DNA from: Meconema thalassinum
Lineage: Eukaryota > Arthropoda > Insecta > Orthoptera > Tettigoniidae
Direction of reading: 5' to 3'
NCBI GenBank assembly: GCA_946902985.2
Contig: OX336389.2
Location: 150,773,099 to 150,837,098 of the forward strand
DNA length: 64,000 bases
Below, piece after piece: positions 1 through 10,974 of this stretch. The stretch's first letter is position 1. Each line of letters opens with the position of its first letter. A program made the translations under genes and the position numbers. Under the pieces are notes generated by a model. The model had not been told where the DNA came from. It did no database searches and saw only the letters and a list, made by a program, of their open reading frames with translations.

Positions 1-1185
1 ACACATTTCGTCGTATGAATAACCCGAAGGTTATTTCTTTGAAACCATCAGTTCTTATTTCAACCTTGTTTACGAATTCCATTTAGACTTTGATTTTGCT
101 AGAACCCGGATTTGTCATGATAGTAGTTTATTCTTCTTCAGAGGAAGACCTTTGCCGTTGTTGTTGTAATATTGTGTTCTTACACAAATAATAGAATGGG
201 CCACTGCCAATTAAAAATAATTCTTTAACCGCGAATAATTTGAAGGATATTTTCAATCCTAGTGCCATGAACTAAATGAATTCATTATGAAACTACAATT
301 CTAATTTCCGCATTCTGTCGAAGAATTGCAAGTTGTGAAAGTTGCTAAAAATGGCCATGAATATAAATATTTTTTATAATAATGATTCCAAGTGGAAAAT
401 TGAATAGTTGAATGGTTCAACCATTTATTGATCAAGTTGATGATTCAGAAATCATATATTTTGTTAGGAACTTGAAGTTCATAATCGAGTCACTTCTCGA
501 ATGGTTAATGTCAGAAGAACGATTAATTGTTGTTGTGCTTCGCACAGTTCTTCGATGCTATGCTCAAGGTCAAATACTTTTCAGATGTTATTAATATGTG
601 TAAATGATTTGTGTTGCTTCGATGATGATAATATTTTTCGACGATGTATTTTTGAAACTGGAAACCTAAGTGAAAGTTTAAAAATTCTATGAACATTTAT
701 TCTACGAGTGTTAATATCATGTAAATATTCAATCAGTGATCTACGATATTTCCAGTATAGACAATTAACTTTGAACTGGAATTAAATATTAATAATTTTG
801 GAACACAGTCTACAGGACTATTAATCGGACTTGTGTTTCCAAAAAGATTGTCAGATGTGTTTGGAAAATTTCTGTATATTGTGTGTAAATAAGAGTGTGG
901 ATCGCCACACGTGGATGATGCTGCTTTGAGCATCCTTGCAGTCAGATTTTAACTTCAAAATAAACTGAAATAATTTTACAGGATGTGTTACTCCCAATTA
1001 AATCTCCTTCTATCCTTATTGTTGCATTGAGCCAAAAATCAGTAAAGCATTTTTTTAATTTGATGTCGTTTTTGCGATTTGCTTTAACCCATCTGGCGCT
1101 CCGGGATATTTTGATTCTCGTGCTGACTGATTATTGGTAAAATGCATATGTGGTCGTGCGGACTCCGGTCTAAACGGGCACAACA
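1..1185. other. Unassigned AT-rich sequence
   Basis: No recognisable gene, RNA or element was found here. Two short overlapping open frames at 412-692 (+) read through AT-rich sequence and match no family I know. It may belong to the same relic as the polymerase fragment downstream, but nothing in the sequence shows this. Confidence 0.3.
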
Positions 1186-1188
1186 TCA

Positions 1189-1680
1189 CACATCTAAATC
1201 CGACCATGGGTTCAGGAAATATTCACAAAAGTGTAGTTAGGCCCTTTTGTCAAAAAATAAAAATGAAAATAAATGGTTAATAAAAATATATAAATAATAC
1301 ATTAAATATTTATAAAATTAATTAAGTCAATCAATCAAAATTTTCAAAATGTGTTGTTAGGCCCTTTGGCAAAATTTGGAAAAATAAATAATAAATTCAA
1401 AAGGGGGCATCAACCCGAGTCCTACAACACATCACACATCTAAATCCAACCATGGGTTCAGGAAATATCATCAAAAGTGTAGTTGAGCCCTTTTGACAAA
1501 AATTAAAAGTAAATGGTCAATAAAAAATTATATAAATAATACAATAAATATTAAATGAAGTTATACAAATCAATAAATCAAAATTTTCAAAAATGTGTAG
1601 CTAGGCCCTTTGTCAAAATTTGGAAAAGTAAACATTAAATTCAACCGGGGAGCGTCACCCCGAGTAATTTGACACCTGAC
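1189..1680 (+). repeat. Tandem repeat, ~246-bp unit, two copies
   Basis: The block that begins CACATCTAAATCC and runs through ATGGGTTCAGGAAATAT, AAAAGTGTAGTT, TATATAAATAATACA and TAGGCCCTTTG occurs at 1189 and again at 1435, a period of about 246 bp with moderate divergence. A third, more diverged copy lies at about 9690-9870. The array ends directly against the DNA polymerase relic, so the two are either parts of one element or joined by rearrangement. Confidence 0.75.
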
Positions 1681-2951
1681 ACGTCTTCCTCCAATAATTT
1701 GTATGACAGATATTACCAACTTGGAATTCCAGAGATGGACCAGCGAGAGGGGGTGCTAGAACCGTTACAAAATCACATTACTCGCCTGGCTCTCAGAGGA
1801 AGAGATTTCGCATTTGATGTGAACCCGGCCAGCCTCGAAACATGCCACGGCTATGTTTTAGAGATTGATTTGCAGTACCCCTCCTCTCTGTATGACCAAC
1901 ATGCCGATTTCCCATTATGCTTAGAGTAAACGGACTCGCCACAGAGTAAAGTAAAATTTGAAAAATTAATGGGCACACTTTTCAACAAGAATCGGTATGT
2001 TTTACATATCCCAAAGTTGGTGCGGTGCCTAGCCCATGGTCTAGTGTTGAAACAAATCCACAGAGGTAATTCCTTCGCTCAAAAAGCCTGGCTCGAGCCA
2101 TACATGGATCTCAACACCCGGCACCTCAAATGGCAACACGGTAGTCTGAAATCTTTTTTTAAAATTGATGAACAACTGCATTTATGGCAAGTCTATGGAA
2201 AATTTACGTAAATACCGGGTCATTAAATTGGTGAATGTCTGGGAGGGCAGTGGGGGTGCTCGGCGGTACATTGCCAAACCAAATTTTAAATCTATTAAAA
2301 TCATTGATGAAAATTTGGCCGCCATTGAATTATGTAAGACCCAAGTCACTATGAATAAGCCCATTTACCTGGGTCAAGCCATTTTAGACATTTCTAAATT
2401 GGTGTTGTACAAATTCCACTACTAGTTTGCCAAACAACTTTTTAGAGATGTGTCTCTTTTGTGTTGGACACGGACTCGTTTATATACCATGTTCGCCAGT
2501 GTGATCCCTATGCCGTTATGAGGCAATATAGTGATTGGTTTGACACCTCTTCATACAGTCCTGACATTGTGTTTCAGCTGCCCATTAAGAACAAAAAAGA
2601 AATGGGTATTTTAAAAGATGAATGCGGTGATTCAATCATGACCAAGTTCGTTGGACTCGCGTATAAATTATACTTATCGCCAGCTAGATCAAAAAGAATC
2701 TAAAAGGGCCAAGAGCCAAGGGCGTTGGAAAAACAGTGGTAAAATCGTTTCGTGTGGACGACTACTTAGAGGTTTTACAAACTGGGAAAGGTATGTCCCA
2801 TAAACAATCCAGGATACAATCTGTCAACCATAAGTTGTACCTTGTACAACAGAGGAAACACACACTCACCTCGATGGACAATAAGCGAGAGAGGGCTGAT
2901 GACTTGCTCACTAGCCTGCCATGGGGGTATCATGACAAAGAGGACGTGTGA
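1669..2951 (+). pseudogene. Polinton/adintovirus-like type B DNA polymerase, C-terminal fragment, broken
   Basis: Fragments in all three frames together resemble the C-terminal half of the protein-primed type B DNA polymerase of Polinton/Maverick elements and related adintoviruses. In order, they match a segment after motif A with a GYVLEIDLQYP-like stretch (about 1840-1880), a motif-B-like NNCIYGK segment (about 2166-2190), an AKPNFK...KPIYLG block (about 2275-2370), the catalytic motif-C DTDS (2467-2478), and a C-terminal KGVGK...VDDY stretch (about 2720-2770). The reading frame is broken by an in-frame TAA at 1927-1929 and by frame changes near 2160-2215, 2440 and 2700. The exonuclease and N-terminal half are missing, and a tandem array adjoins the left end. 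The enzyme would replicate the element's own DNA, but this copy is dead. Assignment to family is by recalled motif similarity; Polinton versus virus-derived cannot be settled from this fragment. Confidence 0.75.
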
Positions 2952-3900
2952 TTTCTTTGTCTTGTGGTTTGAGAAATAGCTTTCGTAAATATGTGATTTT
3001 ATTTTTTGCTGTGATGAGAATGGTAAATTGTAAATGTAAATTTGTAAATAAGAGATTTTGTTTTCGCAATGTCGAGAATAGTAATTTGTAAATAAGGGAT
3101 TTTGTTTTCTCAATAATGAGAATTTAATTATGAGATTTTGATATTTTGTTTTTGCGATAATGTGAATGGAAATTTGTAAATGCTAATATGTAAATATAGG
3201 ATTTTAATATTTTGTTTCTGTAATGACAAGAATAGTAACTATGAAAAATGCACTACTCCATTTGCCCTTTAAAACACTGTACAACTTTCTTTATTTTGAT
3301 TATAACTGGAATTAAATATGGTCAATGGAATTTTTGTCATCGTGCATGAATTGGTTATTTATAAATGTATAACTAAAAGTTCCTTTTGAGTTGCATGCAT
3401 GTAAATATACGTTTTTTGAAATAAATATAATGGTTGTGTTTGTTTTCCAAAGAGATATTATGAAAGAGTGAAAGAGAAAGTGCACGTAACATTTGTTGAT
3501 CGACCATAGCAAACTTGGTGAAGAAAATAAAATAGAGCTTATAGCAAATTAAAATAGTAATTTTCCTAAATTTGTTTTTGTATGTAAGTCATAGGCATGT
3601 GGTGGTAAATAGGCCTTATTTGTAAGATAGTCTAACCTGTAGTATGTGTCGTGTTCATCTACAGTACGTGTTTGGAAAACAAGAGGACTGCAATAGCCAA
3701 GCACCCGCATCAAGAAATTATTAAAAGTTGAAACATACTTTTTAATATTTGCAATGTGTGAAACGTAAATGTTAAATTTTAAATTTTCTAAATGAAAGGA
3801 AATCATACTCGGGCAATACTGTTCTTATTCCATAGCAAATTGAACATTACACTAGCATACAGATAGTTTGTTTAATGTTCATGTCCATTCATCATTAACT
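2952..3900. other. AT-rich spacer with degenerate internal repeats
   Basis: At about 2975-3245 the motif GATTTTGTTTT(C/T)GCAAT..GAGAATAGTAATTTGTAAATA recurs four times or so with divergence, a decayed short tandem array. A minus-strand open frame at 3549-3806 (85 codons) matches nothing I recognise. It could be another relic of the same Polinton-like element. Confidence 0.35.
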
Positions 3901-4359
3901 TTAATTCATAGAACTAATTACAATCAGTGCTGCCAACCTCTCCCCCACCATGGCATCAAATGATGTCAAATGTTGTTTAGCTTTTATCAATAGTACTTTA
4001 TCAGCCAGACGCCTTAATTTAGGTTGACTATAGCAATACGAAATGGCATGATGTTGGCAAGCATTATCCAAAAGATTTATAGGTACATCACCACGCTGCA
4101 AACGTTGTTCCAGCTTTGTTCCAGGACCGCAGTATGTGTAACCAGGTAAGTGCATTTCAAAGGGTAGTAACTGAATCACTTTGTCAATGACGTCACGACC
4201 AGTAGAGGTTTGGCAACTCTGTTTTATTCGATGGTAAATAGTTTTGACCTTCCCCCTCTGTTGAGGATGTTGCTGTTGCTTCTTTCTTGCCATCGCACCC
4301 GTGGAATGAAGAAACAAAGTCTTTGTCCAAGGTTTTATGGCCGTGCTAGAGTTTCTCAC
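3901..4359 (-). pseudogene. Phospholipase A2-like protein (Polinton/parvovirus VP1u-type), substituted active site
   Basis: The 152-codon frame carries a PLA2 signature of the type found in parvovirus VP1 and in some Polinton/adintovirus minor capsid proteins: a calcium-loop-like GYTYCGPGT followed by GD..INLLDNAC and a downstream SY. In the family such domains help particles breach endosomal membranes. The catalytic His-Asp pair is altered: the His is present but the Asp position is Ala (HHAIS). The N-terminus is basic and Gln-rich. It lies on the strand opposite the DNA polymerase relic, about 950 bp away, which supports one shared origin. The frame is open, but the active-site substitution and the dead neighbouring polymerase argue against function. 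A host-derived PLA2 is less likely, because secreted PLA2s carry more cysteines. Confidence 0.65.
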
Positions 4360-4798
4360 CCTCTTAAACTGTCTTCTTGTATTTATTTAGCACTCTTGAT
4401 CGAACCCTAGCTCGCTTCCAGTAAGCCTTCGCTCAGCTGCGCCACACAGACTTGACCGCTTGCTTGGTGTCTAGCACTTGTAAACACTGAGTCAGCATTC
4501 GTTACCCGTTCCGTAAACAAGGACATCATTCAGCCTTCCTGACTCATTCATTCTTCATTTCACAATCCAGCTACACACATGTACTCGCCCTGCATACAAG
4601 TTTTAACTTATTTCAGTAAACACCGCCCTAATTTGAGCTACCACCCCACAGGGCGATACAATAGCCACCTCTTTAAATTCTGTATATACCTGTTTTCGTT
4701 GACCTTAAACCTTGAGTATCCACCACCGGTGTACGCGACATGTTTACGCATGCCGAGATCAAAACCAACTCAAATCACATTCTAGTAAAAATCATGCC

Positions 4799-4873
4799 TA
4801 CTACAAACTGCTCCCACTTTTGCACCCACTTTTGCTTGCACCCACTTTTGCACCCACTTTTACACCCACTTTT
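4799..4873 (+). repeat. Minisatellite, unit CACCCACTTTTGC
   Basis: Five to six near-copies of CACCCACTTTTGC run head to tail, with one short insertion (TTG) and a G-to-A variant. Confidence 0.8.
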
Positions 4874-5090
4874 GACCTAGCTACCTAGTATGTGGAGCAG
4901 GAATCTGCTGACTACATTACACAAACACTGGCAATTTGCTTAAATGCCAGCCACACCAAGGACTAAGCATCTTGCGCCTACCGTCTCGCTGCCCGACCGT
5001 TACTCGACACTTTTGCTCTCATATTGCTCTCACTTTAAACTATTACTTTTATTATCGAGTTAACTATATAGTAATAGTGATGATAAATAT

Positions 5091-5168
5091 AAAGATGATG
5101 ATGATGATTATGATGATGATAATAATGATAATGGTTATGTTGATGATGATGATAAATGATGATAATGG
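5091..5168 (+). repeat. Imperfect (GAT)n microsatellite
   Basis: A run of GAT triplets is interrupted by ATT, AAT and GTT variants. A chance open frame through it reads as poly-Met/Ile and is not a gene. Confidence 0.85.
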
Positions 5169-5689
5169 TAATGCTCTGTTTATACCTAACAATCATTTGT
5201 TAAATTTGTCTACTGGAACAATCCCAGTAAACTAATCCGGCGGCTTCAGCAATTACATACCTATAAACAGACTGGTTATACTGGATATGAGGAAGTCTAT
5301 TGGATATAGAAAATGAACTTCGTCTTGCCATAATTATTGTGTAACAGGTTCACGTAACCGCTTAGAGTGAGTCTCAACATACATAGGGATTTTACCCCTA
5401 CATGTATAGTTATCCTTTTAAAACTATAGAAAGCAATCGTAAATATATACATTTGTATTCTATGTGCATATATTGTAAAAATATCTAAGTTAAATTAATA
5501 AAAATATTTTATGTATATCTATTGTTTTTCTTAATTGCTGCCCCCACCTCTCACTTTTAATGCACTCGTTAACCTTTAGATATCTTCAATAATGTTTGTA
5601 AAGAGTTGCCTTATATAATGGACTCTATTTGGCGTTTTGTATAATGAGAATCATTATAATACAGTGCTGACAACCCAAGTTCAGGTAAT

Positions 5690-5780
5690 ACTTACAGTGG
5701 GTAGACGATTCGAACCCTTGCGTCCTTATACATGAAATTTGATCTTAAGTCAAACGCCTTAACCGCTCCGCCAACCTAAG
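5690..5780 (-). tRNA. tRNA-Leu(TAA)-like pseudogene or SINE head
   Basis: Read on the minus strand there is an A box (GGAGCGGTTAAGGC), an anticodon arm with loop CTTAAGA (anticodon TAA), a variable arm and a B box (GGTTCGAATC). The acceptor strands do not pair well and the T stem is mismatched. It is therefore a decayed tRNA or the head of a tRNA-derived SINE, not a working tRNA gene. Confidence 0.5.
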
Positions 5781-6329
5781 AGTTATTATTTTAATTAGTC
5801 CTGTGGACTTGAGTGTTTACAAAACTATGCAACATTGCTGTTATCAGTCTTGTAAACTTGGTGTTCATAGAGGGTTAAGGATATCTTAAAATAATTTTAG
5901 GAAATTTCATTGAATATTCGCTAATTTATGGTAACCGTTTTTATGTGTATAGTAATTAGCCAGTGCCTGTTGACTAGCATTTACTGGTACACAACGGCGT
6001 TTTGATAAGCTCTACACGAGTATCCTAATCAAATCGTCTCTAGTGTAATGTCTCGTTTATTTTGTGTAAAAAACCAACATGGTCACTCAGTTTCTATATA
6101 GACCTAAGCATCTGTTGTATATGAACCAAAATGGCGCGCTGCTCTCTAGAACCCTATCCACTGGTCAAAACAAGCATAATCGCCAAAGTGCTAGCACACA
6201 GCTAACTAGTGTCCGGACATAAAATTCTTATCACAAGGCCGCTCAAGGCTTAAAAAATTAGTATTAACGTAGAGTGTAATCATCTTTCTACCTACATAGC
6301 CGTGTGTAATAAATAGTGAATAATAGTTT

Positions 6330-7430
6330 GGTATTTTCCCAAAATCAAAAACCAAAAATCTAAATTCTAAAAATCCAAATTCTAAAATTTAAATTCTAAA
6401 ATCTACATTCTAAAACTAAATAATTCATAGTAAAGGGAACATCATTGCAAATAATATAATTCCTTATGTGTTTTTCTTCAATAATTACTGTAGTTACCTA
6501 AATTTCGAGTTAATGACTTTACAGTTTGGACTTTTGGCTTATATTAAAATCTAAAATCTAAATTATAAAATCTAAAAATTCATAGTGAAGGGAATGTAAT
6601 CCCAAATAATACAAATCCTTATATTATGTCTTTCTTTAATAATTAGTTACGGAAATTTTCAAGTCATGACATAATGGTTTGGTCTCTTTTGCAAAATCTT
6701 GGTTTGGTCTTTTCGCAAAATCTAAAATATAAAATCGAAAATAAAAATCTAAAATCTTAAAAAAATCAAATCAAAAATCAAATAATCGAAAGAAATCAAA
6801 AATGTGAAATCTAAAATCTAAATTCTAAAATCTAAAATTTAAAAATTCATAGTAAAGGGAAATTTAATTTCAAGTAATACAAATCCTTATTAGCCTTTCT
6901 TTAACAATTAGTTTGCGAAAATTTCAAGTCATAATATTATGATTTGGTCTTTTGGCAAAATCTTGGTTTGATCTTTCAGCAAAACCTAAAATCTGAAATA
7001 AAAACTAAAATCTAACATCTAAAATTTAAAAAATTTAAATCAAAAATCAAAAAATCTAAAATTAAGAATCCAAAATCCAAAATGTAAAATCTAAAATTTA
7101 AAATATAAATCTAAATTCTAAAATCTAAAATTTAAAAATTCATAGTAAAGGGAATTTAATTCCAAGTAATACAAATCCTTACGTCTTTCTTTAATAATAA
7201 TAATTAGTAACCGCAAATATCTAGTCATGACATTATGGTTTGGTCTTTTTGCAAAATCTTTGTTTGATATTTTTAAAAATCGAAAATCTGATATCTAAAA
7301 TCTAAAACTTAAATCCAAAATCTTAAATGAAAAATCAGACATCCAAAATCTTAAATGTAAAATCTAAAAATCGTGCATGCATTAATTTAAATCCTAAATC
7401 ATTTTTTACAATTATAAATTCAGCAAATCT
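6330..7430 (+). repeat. Degenerate AT-rich tandem array
   Basis: A block of CTAAAATCTAAATTCTAAAAT-like words followed by ATTCATAGTAAAGGGAA, AATACAAATCCTTA, TTTCTTTAATAATTAG and TTTGGTCTTTTGGCAAAAT recurs at about 6423, 6575, 6844 and 7137, with spacings of about 150-290 bp. Copies are clearly related but diverged and of unequal length. No coding capacity is visible. Confidence 0.75.
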
Positions 7431-7743
7431 TGGGTTAGCAATGCCATATGACACCTCACGTGTCCAAATCTGAAGGTTGGTTTCTAAAATCTCAGGTCGA
7501 TAACCTTGCAGTTTCAGGTATTTTGTGTAAATCCATGGGACATGGAAAGGGGAACTTCGCGCCAAGTCATTTCACACCTTGTGTGTTCAAATCTAATCAT
7601 TGGTAAGCGATGTATTATAAAGTTGATGACCTTTTATTTTGAATATTTTCGGTAAATGAATGAACCATAGGGGAAAAAAGGGGGATTATGCCAAGTAATT
7701 TGTCACCTCGAGTGTCCACATCTATTCATTGGTTAGCGAAATA
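7430..7743 (+). repeat. Tandem repeat, ~120-130-bp unit, left part
   Basis: The unit marked by CACCTCACGTGTCCAAATCT, ATTGGTTAGCGA, a GATGACCTTTTA-like word and GGGGAAAAAAGGGGG starts near 7441, 7561 and 7689. The array is interrupted at 7743 by a Tc1 element and resumes at 9594 with AAAAAGCCGATGACC, the expected next part of the unit. Confidence 0.7.
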
Positions 7744-8029
7744 CACTGCTCACAATTAAAAACGCATCACAACTTTGGTATGAACTAGCGTACACACATG
7801 CTGTTTCACATCCATGGTGCTCTGCTGGGTTGTTTGTTTATCACAAGGTGACATTAATGTGGTGGAATATTGAAGTCAAGGACATAACCCTCCTGTCGTA
7901 GCAGTTATCGTTGTGACCGCGCCCCAAACAGCAATGGTTTGTGACGTACAGCATGGTGTGTCAGTACTGTGTGAGCAGTCGTATTGGTAAGCAGCATATG
8001 CAGATTAGAGCACAAGATATGGGAAGGCA

Positions 8030-9014
8030 TTTACATCAGAACAAGTTATGCGTGCAATAACCCTCTTGCTGGAAGGACGCACTCAGCGTTACGAGGCAGA
8101 GCGGCTCAGAGTGTCTCAATCAGTCATCTGCAGGTGGTAGCAGCGATATCAAGAATTACACACTGACAAACGCCGACATGATTCAGAGAGTAAACGGAAA
8201 ACAACGCCAGCTGAGAACCGATTTCTTCGTTTAGAGGCCCTCAGAAATCGCCGCAGTACAGCCAGGAACCTACGAGATGACCTAATTAATGCACATGGGA
8301 CAGTCGTCAGTACACAGAGACTCCGCAATAGACTAAAGGAAGGTCATCTCAATTCTCGGTGGCCACTTAATGAGCCCCGGTTTTCCCTCATCACCGAAGA
8401 TACCGTCTGCAGTTTGCACAACAGCATGTCAACTAGCAGCTCCGACACTGGACGCCAGTATTCTTTGCCGATGAATCCAGATTCCAGATTTCTGGGTCAG
8501 ATGGTCGTATTTGAGTCCGGCGACGTCAAGGAGAACGAAATAAACCTTGCTACGTGCAGGAAACAGTCGCTTACAGTGTCGGATCGGTGATGGTTTGCGG
8601 AGGAATTTCTTTGAACCATAAAAGTGAGCTCGTAGTCATTCAGAGGCGATTGACAGCTCTGAGCTACATTGAGGAGGTTCTGGAGATCCATGTACTGCTC
8701 CTCGTAAACAACATTTCACATTACTGCATGATGGAGCCACTGCACATTCTGCTAGGTCCACCAGGGACTTCCTTGCAGTTGCTGGACTGGCCCGCAAGTA
8801 GCCCCGACCTCAATTGTATCGAGCATCAGTGGGATCAACTTGGTAGGCGTATCCGGAATCGCCCACTGCAACCCCGTACCTTCCAGGAGCTGACAGCAGC
8901 ATTATTGGAAGAATTGGGAGCCATCCCCCAGGATGCCATCCGGAGGCTTATCAGAAACATGCCACAACGGGGTGCTGCTGTGATACGAGCCAGAGGTGGG
9001 AACACAGAATGAAA
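8030..9014 (+). pseudogene. Tc1-family transposase, broken
   Basis: The product would be the cut-and-paste transposase of the surrounding element. The N-terminal helix-turn-helix region is readable at about 8045-8360 (ITLLLEGRTQRYEAERL-like, then RRSTARNLRDDL) but is interrupted by stops and frame changes. The catalytic C-terminal half is open at 8554-9012 and contains WPASSPDLNCIEHQWD, the conserved segment around the last acidic residue of Tc1 DD34E enzymes. The middle Asp region (FADES-like at about 8470, and LLHDGA-like at 8725) is split between frames. The last codons run into the nested SINE. The element cannot make its own transposase. Confidence 0.8.
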
Positions 9015-9328
9015 ATGAAAATCCACAGCCTGCTTCCAGTCTCCGACCGGGTCAGGAATGGAATGAATGAAGCCCCCATCTAGCGACGAGGATATGGACT
9101 GTGCCGGCTGCCGAGGCCTGACGCACTCCTCTGGGGCAATGATTAAATGAATGACAGATGAAATGAAATGGTAGTGGAGAGTGTTGCTGGAATGAAATTT
9201 TGACAGGGAAAACCGGAGTACCCGGAGAAAAACCTGTCTGCCTCCATTTTGTCCAGCACAGATCTCACAAGGAGTGACCGGGATTTGAACCACGGACCCA
9301 GCGGTGGGAGGCCGGCCACGGAGGCTTC
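9008..9328 (-). mobile_element. SINE family A, copy 1 (minus)
   Basis: This is a tRNA-derived SINE of about 340 bp. Its head reads GCCTCCGTGGC...GGTTTGAACC-type on the minus strand, with a body CGGGTACTCCGGTTTTCCCTGT and a tail GAAAATCCACAGCC (plus view). It is flanked by 14-bp TSDs AGGTGGGAACACAG (8994-9007) and AGGTGGGAATACAG (9329-9342). About 16 bp of the tRNA-like head around the A box is deleted relative to the other copies. Confidence 0.9.
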
Positions 9329-9593
9329 AGGTGGGAATACAGTGTACTGAAAAGAATGAAGTGTAAATTTCAGTTTGTTTTCAGTTGAATTCAAGTGCCG
9401 TGACTTTCGGTTTTGGACCACTGTTTCTGTTTGGGACAATTAAGCGTAACCTTGTGGGTATTTTTGTTCATTTTTGGTTTCTGTACAATTAAAGGAACAT
9501 GTTTAGGTTCTGTATAATCGACGTCTGCAAAATAATGGCACACAAAGTATTACAGACTACCAAAGTTTGATGCGTTTTTTCTTGTGAGCAGTG

Positions 9594-9875
9594 TATTAAA
9601 AAGCCGATGACCTTTTAGTTTTGGGTTCTTTGGTTAAATTAAGAGGGGTATAGGAAAAAAGAGGGGGTCATCCCGTGTAATTTAACACCTCATATGTCCA
9701 AGTCCAATTATGGGTTCAGGAAATATCAACAAAAGTGAAGTTACGACCTTTGGGCAAAAAATAAATGGTGAATAAAAAATTATATAAATAATACATTAAA
9801 TAAAATTAAAACAGGGGTAAAACTAAAATATTCAAAATGTGTAGTTAGGCCCTTTGGCACAATTTGGGTAAATTA
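9594..9875 (+). repeat. Tandem repeat array, right part
   Basis: The ~120-130-bp unit resumes after the Tc1 insertion. It passes into a copy of the 246-bp type unit seen at 1189-1680 (ATGGGTTCAGGAAATATCAAC...TATATAAATAATACATTAAAT...TAGGCCCTTTGG). Confidence 0.7.
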
Positions 9876-10030
9876 ATGGGCCAGTCCAAAGAGGCCAGTC
9901 CAAAGGGACCAGTCAATAGGGGCCAGTCAAAATGGGTCAGTCCAAAGGGAACGGTCAAACAGGACCAGTCCAAAGGGACCAGTCAAAAGGGGCCAGTCCA
10001 AAGGGACCAGTCAAAAGAGGGCTGTCACCT
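9876..10030 (+). repeat. Minisatellite, ~14-bp unit
   Basis: About eleven head-to-tail copies of a GGGRCCAGTCCAAA-type unit, alternating CCAAA with CAAAA forms. An 81-codon open frame through it reads as a Q-S-K / S-P-K-G-P repeat. That is a product of the unit composition and is not supported as a gene. Confidence 0.85.
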
Positions 10031-10972
10031 CAAGGCCCGACATGTCCCTCTTCGATTATTGGTTTGCCTACCGACAAGCGTTGCTTGGGTACTTTTTAAT
10101 CACCCCTAGTGGGTAAGGATAGGTTAGGTTAGGTCAGATTAAACTACAGCCGCCATCTTGTTAGGTTAAAAGTCAATCACCATTAAATTATCATTTGAAA
10201 ACCCCGCCATTCAAGAGTGCGGTTGCGCGCGGCGGCCATTAACCAATCATGTGCGCGCAGCGGTAGTCGTGGTGGGGGTGGTCAGGATTCTTGTCATCCC
10301 CCTACTATTTGATCGGCTGTGATTAGCATCAAGAAGGGTATTCGTCATTATAACAATTCGCCACATGGACTATTCAACATTGTAATGTTCAAGATTGGTC
10401 ACACCTCCATTTAGTAACTCCAGGAGTGGGAGGGGACTATGCCCGCAGAACGACAGGTACGACATTAGTGGTCAAATGAAGGATCGGAATTCTTCTAGAG
10501 AAATACGTATCCACGTATTCAGCAATTCCATTTAAAGTGTTATAGGCCAACTAAGAAAGGAGCTGATGTCTAGCACATAAAAAAGAAGAAGGGATATTTA
10601 TTTTCAGGGTATCAACGAATGTTTGAGAATATGAACTTTCTAAAACTTAGTATAATCATTGTCAGATCGGAATAATAACAACTGTGAAGTTAGTTTTCCA
10701 AAGAACCATTAGTGTTATCCCTAGAGTGGGCGAAATAATTCGAGAATGTATCGCAGACTCTGTTATGATCGCGCCAACCAGCGCGTACACACTGTTCATT
10801 AAAGATTATTAAAATGGTTAAACCCAGCAGTGGTCTGATTTTATGAGGGTAATGCCTTTAAATGACATTTAGCTCCAAAATTTATATTTTAGTTGTAGAG
10901 TTGTAAAGTAATCTATTCCGCCTCGTGAGAAAATCTCAATAGAACATGGATTCAGTTCCCACACCAGTCATC
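10031..10972. other. Unassigned region
   Basis: No gene was recognised. A short GGTTAGGTTAGGT run at about 10120 is too short to be telomeric. Confidence 0.3.
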
Positions 10973-10974
10973 TA

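Larger units (their letters stand above)
4360..6330. other. Unassigned region with small repeats
   Basis: No gene was recognised. It contains a 13-bp minisatellite, a GAT-type microsatellite and a tRNA-like segment, each listed separately. The rest is unremarkable AT-rich sequence. Confidence 0.3.
7744..9593 (+). mobile_element. Tc1-like DNA transposon, decayed, with a nested SINE
   Basis: The terminal inverted repeats start CACTGCTCAC and end GTGAGCAGTG, followed inwards by AACGCATCA and TGATGCGT. The TA dinucleotides at 7742-7743 and 9594-9595 are the expected Tc1/mariner target duplication. Length is about 1.85 kb including a SINE at 9008-9328. The insertion site lies inside a tandem repeat whose unit continues on both sides. 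Confidence 0.85.

Noticed and set aside
4799..4873. Possible CRISPR-like or regulatory short-repeat array
   Set aside because: Units are contiguous without unique spacers, and the sequence is eukaryotic; it is a plain minisatellite.
10118..10135. GGTTAGGTTAGGT run resembling the insect telomere repeat TTAGG
   Set aside because: Only about two units, with no array and no telomeric retrotransposon nearby.
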